DNA of 6,670 nt from an uncultured Candidatus Melainabacteria bacterium (GCA_937891325.1 CALAFU010000027.1:1-6670), one strand, 5' to 3'. Counted from the first letter of the stretch, positions 1 to 5,922 are shown. Numbers and translations are program-made. Notes: generated by a model from the letters alone, not told the origin.

Positions 1-155
1 ATATTTTGCATTTGAGCTTGTTGGTATTGAGGATTTACCATTCCAAAAGTTCCTAGACCATATCCAGCACCGTAGCCAGAGTATGCATTCATTAAAGGCA
101 TATCCATCAAGTTCATATTGTTATATGGATTTACCATTCCGAAATTTACTGTCAT
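1..155 (-). CDS. N-terminus of a low-complexity Met/Asn/Gly/Tyr/Gln-rich protein, partial
   Basis: This open frame on the minus strand starts at ATG (155-153) and leaves the window after 51 codons without a stop. The start is supported by an SD, GGAGGT, at 171-166 with a 10-base spacer. The visible peptide begins MTVNFGMVNPYNN and is dominated by Met, Asn, Gly, Tyr and Gln. There is a Gly-Tyr-rich stretch around residues 26-36 (SGYGAGYGLG) and a C-terminal Gln-rich run (QYQQAQMQ). The motif FGMVNP occurs twice, near residues 5-10 and 37-42. No signal peptide, membrane segment or catalytic motif is visible. I do not recognise the family. Such composition is typical of disordered, aggregation-prone or surface/structural proteins, but that is inference. 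It is transcribed away from the TPR genes and appears to have its own promoter. Confidence 0.7.
   Translation of the reverse strand, partial: MTVNFGMVNPYNNMNLMDMPLMNAYSGYGAGYGLGTFGMVNPQYQQAQMQN
31..140. repeat. 14-bp direct repeat encoding FGMVNP twice
   Basis: The 14 bases GGATTTACCATTCC occur identically at 31-44 and 127-140, both inside the minus-strand gene and in the same reading frame. They encode the repeated hexapeptide core GMVNP preceded by Phe in both copies. This suggests an internally repetitive protein whose further repeats may lie beyond the window edge. Confidence 0.7.
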
Positions 156-171
156 AACCTTTGAAACCTCC

Positions 172-187
172 AATAACTTGCGTTATT
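172..187 (-). other. Small hairpin abutting the SD of the left-edge gene
   Basis: AATAAC (172-177) and GTTATT (182-187) are perfect inverted repeats separated by four bases. In the minus-strand mRNA this stem would end directly beside the GGAGGT at 171-166. It could modulate access to the ribosome site, but with one G-C pair in six it is weak and may be incidental. Confidence 0.25.
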
Positions 188-206
188 AAATAAAACCTTA
201 AACCTT

Positions 207-235
207 ACATATATATAAAGTATTTCGAAACGCAA
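207..235 (-). promoter_or_regulatory. Possible promoter for the left-edge minus-strand gene
   Basis: Reading the minus strand, TTGCGT (235-230) resembles a -35 box. A 16-base spacer leads to TATATG (213-208), which matches four of six positions of TATAAT. Transcription from here would give a leader of about 45-50 bases containing the GGAGGT ribosome site. The region is so AT-rich that chance matches are likely, so this is a weak call. Confidence 0.3.
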
Positions 236-238
236 TAA

Positions 239-267
239 TTGACATGATTTCAGCCTTTTGTTAATTT
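239..267 (+). promoter_or_regulatory. Possible plus-strand promoter with perfect TTGACA
   Basis: A perfect -35 consensus TTGACA lies at 239-244. Seventeen bases downstream is TAATTT (262-267), which matches only three of six -10 positions. If used, it would give the first TPR gene a leader of roughly 140 bases that includes the hairpin at 290-317. The better-scoring promoter at 380-408 makes this at most a secondary start. Confidence 0.25.
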
Positions 268-274
268 TTGTTAA
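256..274. repeat. Two TTTTGTTAA direct repeats with 10-bp spacing
   Basis: TTTTGTTAA is found at 256-264 and again at 266-274, so the start-to-start spacing is exactly ten bases, about one helical turn. The second copy continues into the palindrome GTTAAC (270-275). Tandem same-face repeats in a divergent intergenic region resemble an operator, but in AT-rich sequence the match could be chance. Confidence 0.3.
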
Positions 275-280
275 CAAGAA

Positions 281-317
281 TAAAAAGAACCCTCGTTCAA
301 ATCGCCACAAACGAGGG
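281..317 (-). terminator. Rho-independent terminator-like hairpin, minus-strand orientation
   Basis: CCCTCGTT (290-297) and AACGAGGG (310-317) form a perfect 8-bp stem, half of it G-C, with a 12-base loop. On the minus strand the stem is followed at once by TTCTTTTTA (289-281), a proper U-tract. On the plus strand no T-run follows, so the orientation is clear. It would stop minus-strand transcription coming from the 318-415 side before it reached the left-edge gene. That could mark the 3' end of a small RNA or mini-gene, an attenuator in a long leader, or a barrier to antisense transcription. Confidence 0.55.
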
Positions 318-319
318 CA

Positions 320-358
320 TTAATCAGTAAAAGAGACATCAATAATACTATTACACAT
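320..358 (-). other. 12-codon minus-strand ORF just upstream of the terminator
   Basis: On the minus strand, ATG (358-356) opens a 12-codon frame, MCNSIIDVSFTD, that ends at TAA (322-320), two bases before the terminator stem. A weak purine run, TTGGAAAC, lies about 11 bases upstream of the ATG. No convincing promoter is visible. It may be a leader peptide, a tiny gene or a chance ORF; I list it because of its exact abutment to the hairpin. Confidence 0.2.
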
Positions 359-379
359 GTTTTTATTTGTTTCCAATAA

Positions 380-408
380 TAGACGGAATTATTTATTTAA
401 TTTATAAT
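380..408 (+). promoter_or_regulatory. Near-consensus promoter predicting a leaderless mRNA for the first TPR gene
   Basis: A perfect -10 TATAAT lies at 403-408, preceded after a 17-base spacer by TAGACG (380-385), which matches four of six positions of TTGACA. The predicted start site, about seven bases past the -10, is the A of the ATG at 415. No SD lies before that ATG. The position also argues against starting the gene at the upstream in-frame TTG (367), because the promoter would then lie inside the coding region. Confidence 0.6.
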
Positions 409-414
409 TTTGTT

Positions 415-1005
415 ATGAAAAAGTTATTTATATCAATTGCAATATTATTTATCGGAACAGCTTCATTTGCAGAGGAAATGACTAAATCTCAGCAGGCTGT
501 GGCACTTTATAACGACAACAACATCGTTAATGCAGCTAAGGTGCTTATGAGTATTCCAGAGGCTGACAAAACAGCTCAAGATTGGCTTTTGATGGGAAAC
601 ATTTTGCAGGATGAAAACAAAATTTCCGAAGCTGAATTTATGTTCAAGCGTGCAATTTTAGTGGATAAAAACTTCTACAAGCCTTATTATAATTTAGCGA
701 ATATATATTTAGACGAAGAACGCGTTGTTATGGCCCTTGATAACTACAAGATTGCCGTAAAACTTAAGCCTGATTTCATTTATGGATATTACAACATTGG
801 CTGTGCTTATTTGAGATTAGGTGAATACAAAAAAGCTAGAAAATATTTTGTAAAAGCTATTTCTGTTGCAAGCGAAAAACCTGAAAAAATAGAAATTAGC
901 CCTGATTTTTATTACAATTTAGCCTTTTGCTACAACAAGTTAAACAACCCTAAAAAAGCAAAAGAAGCTTTAGCTATTTATGACAAACTTATTGAAAATA
1001 AGTAA
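415..1005 (+). CDS. Exported TPR-repeat protein
   Basis: The protein has 196 residues from the ATG at 415. I prefer this start to the in-frame TTG at 367 because it begins with a textbook signal peptide: MKK, a hydrophobic core LFISIAILFIG, and a likely cleavage after TASFA (about residue 19). The mature part is made of tetratricopeptide repeats: a weak one near 24-52, then clearer ones at about 54-87, 88-121 and 122-155, and a last one near 164-196. Each shows the usual pattern of aromatic and small residues (YYNLANIYLDEER, YYNIGCAYLRLGEYKKA). TPR arrays are protein-binding scaffolds, so a periplasmic or envelope adaptor role is likely; the partner is unknown. It has its own promoter and no SD, and is followed 51 bases later by a second TPR gene. 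It contains no enzymatic domain. Confidence 0.88.
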   Translation: MKKLFISIAILFIGTASFAEEMTKSQQAVALYNDNNIVNAAKVLMSIPEADKTAQDWLLMGNILQDENKISEAEFMFKRAILVDKNFYKPYYNLANIYLDEERVVMALDNYKIAVKLKPDFIYGYYNIGCAYLRLGEYKKARKYFVKAISVASEKPEKIEISPDFYYNLAFCYNKLNNPKKAKEALAIYDKLIENK

Positions 1006-1022
1006 TCGTAAATAAAATTTAC

Positions 1023-1050
1023 TTGCTCTAAGCCAATTAAGATATATTAT
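1023..1050 (+). promoter_or_regulatory. Promoter predicting a leaderless mRNA for the second TPR gene
   Basis: TTGCTC (1023-1028) and TATTAT (1045-1050) are separated by 16 bases. The -10-like box ends six bases before the ATG at 1057, the same distance as in the first TPR gene. No SD is present. The stretch is strongly AT-rich, so the boxes alone are weak; the identical geometry is what makes the call worth keeping. Confidence 0.4.
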
Positions 1051-1056
1051 ATATGT

Positions 1057-2112
1057 ATGGGTAAATTGTTAAGTCTAATAATGAAAATATTTTTTATTGT
1101 TCTAGCAATATTCCTAATTTACTGCGCAACTATCGGCAGAGAATTTGGTATCAAGCAAGTACACAAGATTATGGGCATGTATTACGTACATGTCGGCGAT
1201 GAAGCGTACAGAAACAATAATATGCAAGAGGCGGTTGATGCATATCAAAACGGCTTAAAACTATTTCCTGAACACTACGAAGCATGGCTAAATTTGGGTA
1301 ACATTTATGTTGCTTATGAAGATTATTATTCAGCAGCACAAGCCTACCAAAATGCTATTTTAGCAAAAGAAAACTATACTCTTGCAAGAATGAATTTGGG
1401 TATTATTTCAGCTGAAAAGTTAGGGGATTTTGATTCTGCTATTGCGGAATATCAATCAATCATTGATTCTAAGCACTTCTTATTATCTATTCCTTTTGTT
1501 TTTGATAATAAAAAGAGCGAAACTGATAACAAGGCTATTGCGTATTACAATATGGGTAGAGCGTACTCACAAAAGGCTTTTTATCTTCCTCAAAACAAAA
1601 AGAAAGAGAAAAAAGAACTTCTAGGACAAGCTGCAGTTGCTTACGAAAAAGCACACGAAATAACTAAAAATGATTATGATATAAATTATAATTTAGCCCT
1701 TACGTATCACTTGTTAGGGGATTACAGAAAAGCTGGACAATATTATTGTAAAGCTATTGAGGCTTCACCTATGCACTATGAAGCACACTATAACTTAGGT
1801 TTAATGTTAAAACACTTGAACCAACCTAAATACGCAATCGACGAATTAGAAAAGGCCGCAGTTCTTTCTAGTGGCAAATATTCGACTCATTCAAAATATA
1901 TCTTTGATGTATTAAGCACTGTAACCCTTGAATTCCAACAAAAGGGCGAAGATAAATCAATTAGGGATAAAATTAAAATTAACGAACCTGACACACAAGA
2001 ACAACCGCTTATTCTTGTAAACGGTAAAGTTACAGCAACAGACGAGGCTGAAGTTGCAATTGTCGAAAACTTTAGAAAATGTATGTCAAAAGAACTTTTT
2101 GAAGTAAACTAA
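1057..2112 (+). CDS. Membrane-anchored TPR-repeat protein
   Basis: The protein has 351 residues. One strong hydrophobic segment spans about residues 10-27 (IFFIVLAIFLIYCATIG), with little before it. This fits an N-in membrane anchor or an uncleaved signal; the Cys at 23 lacks a good lipobox. TPR units follow at about 40-73, 74-107, 108-140, 161-203, 205-240 and 241-273, with motifs such as AWLNLGNIYVAYEDYYSAA and HYNLGLMLKHLNQPKYA. The fourth repeat carries a lysine-rich insertion (KKKEKKE, about 181-187). The last 75 residues are not recognisable. An in-frame ATG at 1081 would give an equally good signal segment (MKIFF); neither ATG has an SD, and 1057 is favoured by the leaderless promoter geometry. 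It is probably a scaffold facing the periplasm or outer side and may work with the preceding TPR protein. Confidence 0.85.
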   Translation: MGKLLSLIMKIFFIVLAIFLIYCATIGREFGIKQVHKIMGMYYVHVGDEAYRNNNMQEAVDAYQNGLKLFPEHYEAWLNLGNIYVAYEDYYSAAQAYQNAILAKENYTLARMNLGIISAEKLGDFDSAIAEYQSIIDSKHFLLSIPFVFDNKKSETDNKAIAYYNMGRAYSQKAFYLPQNKKKEKKELLGQAAVAYEKAHEITKNDYDINYNLALTYHLLGDYRKAGQYYCKAIEASPMHYEAHYNLGLMLKHLNQPKYAIDELEKAAVLSSGKYSTHSKYIFDVLSTVTLEFQQKGEDKSIRDKIKINEPDTQEQPLILVNGKVTATDEAEVAIVENFRKCMSKELFEVN

Positions 2113-2141
2113 TGGCAAAGAAAAACGGGTACACGCATTGA
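2112..2141 (+). other. 9-codon ORF bridging the TPR and HDOD genes
   Basis: The ATG at 2112-2114 shares one base with the TAA of the TPR gene (TAATG). It opens a frame reading MAKKNGYTH that ends at TGA (2139-2141), and that TGA overlaps the TTG start of the HDOD gene by two bases. The arrangement would let terminating ribosomes restart twice and so couple translation of the two genes. Two other readings are possible. A -1 slip on the A-run at 2121-2125 would fuse this peptide to the HDOD frame, which is open from 2108. Or one base may be missing from the sequence. Confidence 0.35.
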
Positions 2142-3319
2142 AAACTATCGCATATACTTGTAGTTATGAATTAAACGAAAAAACAGCAACAGAAGAAATT
2201 TCTAAACAAGTTGCTGATATTAAAAATTTCTGTAAGGCTCACCAAATAGAATTGAGTAACATTTATACAGAAACAAGCACTCGTGATGATTTCAAGCCTG
2301 TTTTATTGAACATTATGAGTGAAGGCTTTGGAAATACAGAGCGTTTAATTATTGCAAATTACGATGTAATCAGCAAAAACAAAGACTTTTTAGATTGGAT
2401 TAAAGATGAATTCAATCGTATGAAGATTGAAATTATTAGTCTTGAAAAAACTTCAAAACCACAAGAATTGTTTTCAGACAAAAAACTTTCTTATATGACA
2501 GAAAAAATTAAAAATATTCCGTCATTGCCTGAAATAATTACAAAATCCATTGAAATCATGCAGGACAAAAATGCCTCAGTTGCAGACTTATCAAAAATAA
2601 TTTCTAACGATATCGGTCTTACGGCAAGAGTTTTAAAGCTAGTTAATTCTGCATATTACGGATTTCCAAAACAAATTTCAACAATACATCAAGCCATAAT
2701 TATTTTAGGCTTTACAACCGTTAAAGGGGTAATCCTATCAGCTAGTATTTTCAAAATGTTTACGCCAAAAGGCAATCAAACTTTTGATTACAAAAACTTT
2801 TGGAAACATTCTTTACTAACTGCAACCGCTTCAAGAATGTTGGCTAAAAAAACAACCCTAAACACAAATGAAGACATATTTTCAGCAGCATTTTTACACG
2901 ATATTGGTAAAATAATTTTTGCTCAATACGATTGGGAAAATTATTCAAATGTTTGCGGTCATGAATACGAAACAGACAAAGAACTTTTACAAAAAGAAGA
3001 GCAAGAATGTGGCTTAAATCACTGTGAAATTGCCAACATGGTGGCTTATTCTTGGAATTTACCGGAAATCTTCTGTGACATAATCACATACCACCACAAC
3101 CCGAATGCAAGCGAAAAATATAAAAAAGAATGTAGCATTGTTTACGTTGCAAACTGCTTAGTTTCAGCAATAATGAGTAACAAAAACTTAAATATTGATA
3201 ACATTCCTTTAGATATACTTGAAAATTTAAATATTTCGGGTGACAATATAGTAGATGTTTATAATGAACTTGTTGACATCGCTAAAAATATAAACGATAT
3301 TAACAGTTTTTTTGAATAG
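2138..3319 (+). CDS. HDOD-domain signalling protein with a degenerate serine-recombinase-like N-terminus
   Basis: The protein has 393 residues from TTG; no ATG or GTG lies upstream in this frame, and the next in-frame ATG (codon 60) would cut away the N-terminal fold. Residues 1-103 follow the serine-recombinase catalytic domain: a start like KTIAYTCSY where resolvases have YARVS, a conserved Gln (24), an acidic IYTE (42-45), then LIIANYDVISKN (70-81) where resolvases have LDRxxR. The catalytic Arg, Ser and later Arg positions read C8, Y10, K53, V77 and K80, so it should be inactive. Residues about 120-345 are an HDOD domain, with IPSLPEI (127-133), a retained FLHDIGK (252-258), H295 and YHH (318-320). 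HDOD proteins regulate signalling and cell behaviour; whether this one keeps metal-dependent hydrolysis is unclear. It precedes the cyclase gene by 17 bases, so the two are probably one signalling unit. Confidence 0.85.
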   Translation: MKTIAYTCSYELNEKTATEEISKQVADIKNFCKAHQIELSNIYTETSTRDDFKPVLLNIMSEGFGNTERLIIANYDVISKNKDFLDWIKDEFNRMKIEIISLEKTSKPQELFSDKKLSYMTEKIKNIPSLPEIITKSIEIMQDKNASVADLSKIISNDIGLTARVLKLVNSAYYGFPKQISTIHQAIIILGFTTVKGVILSASIFKMFTPKGNQTFDYKNFWKHSLLTATASRMLAKKTTLNTNEDIFSAAFLHDIGKIIFAQYDWENYSNVCGHEYETDKELLQKEEQECGLNHCEIANMVAYSWNLPEIFCDIITYHHNPNASEKYKKECSIVYVANCLVSAIMSNKNLNIDNIPLDILENLNISGDNIVDVYNELVDIAKNINDINSFFE

Positions 3320-3323
3320 TTTG

Positions 3324-3330
3324 AAAGGGA
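3324..3330 (+). promoter_or_regulatory. Ribosome binding site of the GGDEF gene
   Basis: AAAGGGA at 3324-3330 lies six bases before the ATG at 3337 and settles that start. It contrasts with the SD-less TPR genes upstream and shows that the host's ribosomes do use SD sequences for internal operon genes. Confidence 0.6.
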
Positions 3331-3336
3331 TAGGAA

Positions 3337-4806
3337 ATGAGCGAATCTTTTGAAACAGAAAGTAGCAACTCAAAAGAATTAAACTTTTTATCTAATGTGT
3401 CAATTGGTTTAACACAACACTCTGACCCTGCGGATATTATTGAATCTCTATCTGAATCTTTCAGAGGAATGATTAACCTTGAAAACTTAAACATCTATAT
3501 TTATGATGAAAACACTCAAACACTTCGTGATTATGCGAAAAGTTGGATTGTAATTGACGAAATTCATGACAAAGAATATACAGAAAAGTTATATCAAGTT
3601 GTTAAAACTTCAAAATATGATGACTTTTTGATTAACGACAACAGCATTAACATCAAAGACTTTTGGAACATTAACAAATACATCAGCGCACGTAAAAATA
3701 CAATTTTGTTCCCATTGATGAAGGGCGAAACTCCTTACGGTTTAATCGAACTTATTATCAACTTGGCAATCTCTGATGTATTAACAATCGACTTCTTTAA
3801 AGCGTTGATTATTTCAGCTTACCAAATTTCTTTGAAAATTCAAAACAAAGTTTTAGCCGATAAGATGCAAGCAAACATTGACTTCCACGAATCAATGAAG
3901 AATATTGCAAAAATTATCGAAACTCAATACGATTTGAACTACATCATTCCACTTATTGGTGAAATGATTGATAAATTTATTTCAGATCACTTAATTTATA
4001 TCTTCTTGAAACAAGACGGAGAATTCAAATTAGTATGGCCATTAGCTTGCCGAGATACTAAAATTCTTGAAATGGTTAACAATATGTCTGCTGACACCTC
4101 TTACACATTGACAGAAGACAACAAAATTGGTATCTTCCCTCTTGTTGCAGCAGATTCATCAATTTTAGGCGGTATCGTTGCACACAGCCATGTTGATAAA
4201 TTATCACAAAGAGAAATTGATTACCTTGATCAATTAACAAAACAATCTTCAATCACAATTCAACGTGCAAATATGTACGCAGAAGTATTACAACACGCAA
4301 CATTAGATGCATTGACAGGTTTGAACAACCGTCGTCAATTTGAAGTTCGCTTAAAACAAGCGGTTGCAACTGCAAAACGTCAAGGACACCCATTATGCGC
4401 AATCATGTTAGATATCGACTTCTTCAAAAAGGTTAACGATAGCTACGGTCACGCTGTTGGTGATGAAGTTTTGAAAAATGTTGCTGAAATTATTAAAACA
4501 CAAGTTCGTGAATCTGATATTCCATCTAGATACGGTGGTGAAGAATTTGCAATTTTACTTCCATATACAAAACTTGAAGAAGCTGGTAGCGTAGCTCAAC
4601 GTTTGAGAGCCGCAGTTGAAGCAAAACACGTTGATTTGACTCACGTTAAAGATGCTAAAATTAGCGAAATTCAAGTTACTATCAGTGTTGGTGTTTACCA
4701 ATACAAAGAAGGCGATGAACCTCAACAATTGTATACAAAAGCCGATAAAGCCTTGTACTTTGCAAAAGAACACGGTAGAAACAAGGTTATCATCAATAGA
4801 GGCTAA
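3337..4806 (+). CDS. Diguanylate cyclase with two GAF-like sensor regions and a GGDEF domain
   Basis: The protein has 489 residues and probably makes cyclic di-GMP from two GTP. Residues about 13-170 and 185-317 have the alternating helix-strand pattern of GAF-type sensors (for instance LNIYIYDENTQTLRDYA and IGIFPLVAADSSILGGIVAH); this is pattern recognition, and the ligand is unknown. A linker helix leads to the GGDEF domain from about 318. It has DALTGLNNRR (324-333), the metal-binding LDIDFFKKVNDSYGH (358-372), an intact signature GGEEF (400-404), and RESD (391-394) ending five residues before the signature, the correct place for the product-inhibition I-site. The C-terminal ADKALYFAKEHGRNKV is also typical. 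No membrane segment is visible, so it is probably cytosolic. All catalytic hallmarks are present, so I expect an active, feedback-inhibited enzyme. It lies between the HDOD gene and tsaE, very close to both. Confidence 0.93.
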   Translation: MSESFETESSNSKELNFLSNVSIGLTQHSDPADIIESLSESFRGMINLENLNIYIYDENTQTLRDYAKSWIVIDEIHDKEYTEKLYQVVKTSKYDDFLINDNSINIKDFWNINKYISARKNTILFPLMKGETPYGLIELIINLAISDVLTIDFFKALIISAYQISLKIQNKVLADKMQANIDFHESMKNIAKIIETQYDLNYIIPLIGEMIDKFISDHLIYIFLKQDGEFKLVWPLACRDTKILEMVNNMSADTSYTLTEDNKIGIFPLVAADSSILGGIVAHSHVDKLSQREIDYLDQLTKQSSITIQRANMYAEVLQHATLDALTGLNNRRQFEVRLKQAVATAKRQGHPLCAIMLDIDFFKKVNDSYGHAVGDEVLKNVAEIIKTQVRESDIPSRYGGEEFAILLPYTKLEEAGSVAQRLRAAVEAKHVDLTHVKDAKISEIQVTISVGVYQYKEGDEPQQLYTKADKALYFAKEHGRNKVIINRG

Positions 4807-4808
4807 GC

Positions 4809-5282
4809 ATGAAAACTTTTGAAGTAATTTGCAATTCATTAAATGATACAGAAAAATTAGCAACAAACTTCGCAAAACTTGTTGAAGACGGTTGCTTTGT
4901 AAATTTGTTCGGCGAAATTGGTGCTGGAAAAACAGCCTTCGTTAAACTTGTTGCCGACAAATTAGACGTAAAAGAACACGTTACAAGCCCTAGTTTCGTA
5001 ATTTTGAACGAATACCATAGCGGTAAATTACCAATTTATCACTTTGATTTATACAGACTTGAAAATGTTGGTGTAAAAACAATTTGCGATGAATTACGCG
5101 AATATTCAGAAGGTAAAATTTTAACCTTCGTTGAATGGGCAGAATTTTCACAAGATGAAATTCCATTCAACAGACTTGAAATTAACGTAACTTATGAAGA
5201 CAACGACAGCCGTAAATACTCATTTACAGCTTATGGAGAAAAAGAATCAAAAATTCTTGAGGAATTACAAAAATGTTATTAA
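4809..5282 (+). CDS. tsaE: tRNA t6A synthesis ATPase TsaE
   Basis: The protein has 157 residues, the usual length for TsaE. It works with TsaB and TsaD to transfer the threonylcarbamoyl group made by TsaC/TsaC2 onto A37 of ANN-decoding tRNAs; TsaE binds and hydrolyses ATP to allow multiple turnovers. Visible motifs are the Walker A loop GEIGAGKT (35-42), the family signature HVTSPSF (57-63), YHFDLYRL (77-84) and VEWAEF (108-113). The start is supported by AGAGG (4798-4802), six bases upstream. The gene begins two bases after the cyclase stop and overlaps tsaB by ten bases, so it is surely co-transcribed with both. tsaD and tsaC are not in this window. Confidence 0.96.
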   Translation: MKTFEVICNSLNDTEKLATNFAKLVEDGCFVNLFGEIGAGKTAFVKLVADKLDVKEHVTSPSFVILNEYHSGKLPIYHFDLYRLENVGVKTICDELREYSEGKILTFVEWAEFSQDEIPFNRLEINVTYEDNDSRKYSFTAYGEKESKILEELQKCY

Positions 5283-5905
5283 CTTTTGACACAAGTTTAG
5301 ATAAAACTTATATAGGTTTAGCCGACGGCTACAAACTTTTAGGCACTAAAGTTTTAGAAAATCAAGGCTCTACTTACCATTCAACTTACTTGATGTCTTC
5401 AATTACAGAACTTTTAAAAGAAAATAACTTAACCCCTCAAGACATTACAGAAATTGCTACAAACGTTGGACCGGGAAGTTTTACAGGAATTAGAGCCTGC
5501 ACAACAGTTGCAAGAGTAATGGCTCAACAATTGGGTTGCAAGGTTTTGGGCGTTTCTTCATTAGAAATTCTTTCAAGAGTAAAAAGAACAGGCAAAAAAC
5601 CTTTAGTATTGCTTGACGCAAGAAAAAATATGGCTTACGTTTGGGACGAAGAAGTTTTAGGCGCTATCGCAATTGATGATGTCAAAGAAATGGTTAAAGC
5701 TGACGAATATTCAGTAATTTGCGATGACAATATGTACAAAATTTTCTCAGAAATTACTGATGATATAGTGTCTTATACAAGTTTAAACTCAAATTTAGCA
5801 GAAATTTTAATCAGTATTGTCAACGAACGTCAAAAAGAATTAACAACAGATTGGCGCACACTTACACCTTTATACATTCAGCCACCACCTGTATTTGGTA
5901 AATAA
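5273..5905 (+). CDS. tsaB: tRNA t6A synthesis protein TsaB
   Basis: The protein has 210 residues, within the normal size range. TsaB is the ASKHA-fold partner that forms a heterodimer with the catalytic TsaD and binds TsaE. It starts with the expected strand LLTFDTSLD (2-10). It carries the family signature VGPGSFTGIR (65-74), then a helix ACTTVARVMAQQLG, VLGVSSLEIL (91-100), the strand LVLLDARKNMAYV (111-123), and a C-terminal PLYIQPPP (199-206) like the PLYLRPP ending seen in the family. The start lies inside the tsaE gene, with GAGG (5259-5262) ten bases upstream; the 10-base overlap implies translational coupling. The middle part (about 125-180) is shorter and more divergent than in enterobacterial TsaB, as is common in low-GC bacteria. 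Confidence 0.95.
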   Translation: MLLTFDTSLDKTYIGLADGYKLLGTKVLENQGSTYHSTYLMSSITELLKENNLTPQDITEIATNVGPGSFTGIRACTTVARVMAQQLGCKVLGVSSLEILSRVKRTGKKPLVLLDARKNMAYVWDEEVLGAIAIDDVKEMVKADEYSVICDDNMYKIFSEITDDIVSYTSLNSNLAEILISIVNERQKELTTDWRTLTPLYIQPPPVFGK

Positions 5906-5922
5906 TTCCACCACTCAAAGTA

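Noticed and set aside
367..414. In-frame TTG start giving 16 extra residues on the first TPR protein
   Set aside because: It would bury the signal peptide, has no SD, and would place the perfect TATAAT inside the coding region.
1008..1022. GTAAAT-AAA-ATTTAC inverted repeat after the first TPR gene
   Set aside because: The stem is nearly all A-T with a 3-base loop and no T-run follows, so it is not a credible terminator.
1430..1624. 64-codon plus-strand open frame in another phase of the second TPR gene
   Set aside because: It is inside the TPR array, has no ribosome site, and its composition is just an out-of-frame reading.
3300..3494. 64-codon minus-strand open frame over the HDOD/cyclase junction
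   Set aside because: It is antisense to the ribosome site and start of the cyclase gene and has no support of its own.
1057..4806. Arginine codons differ between genes: all seven are AGA/AGG in the second TPR gene, while the cyclase uses CGN for ten of sixteen
   Set aside because: The counts are too small to argue for horizontal transfer, and the difference may reflect expression or a conserved domain rather than origin.
4555..4875. 106-codon minus-strand open frame across the cyclase/tsaE junction
   Set aside because: It is antisense to two well-supported genes and resembles nothing.
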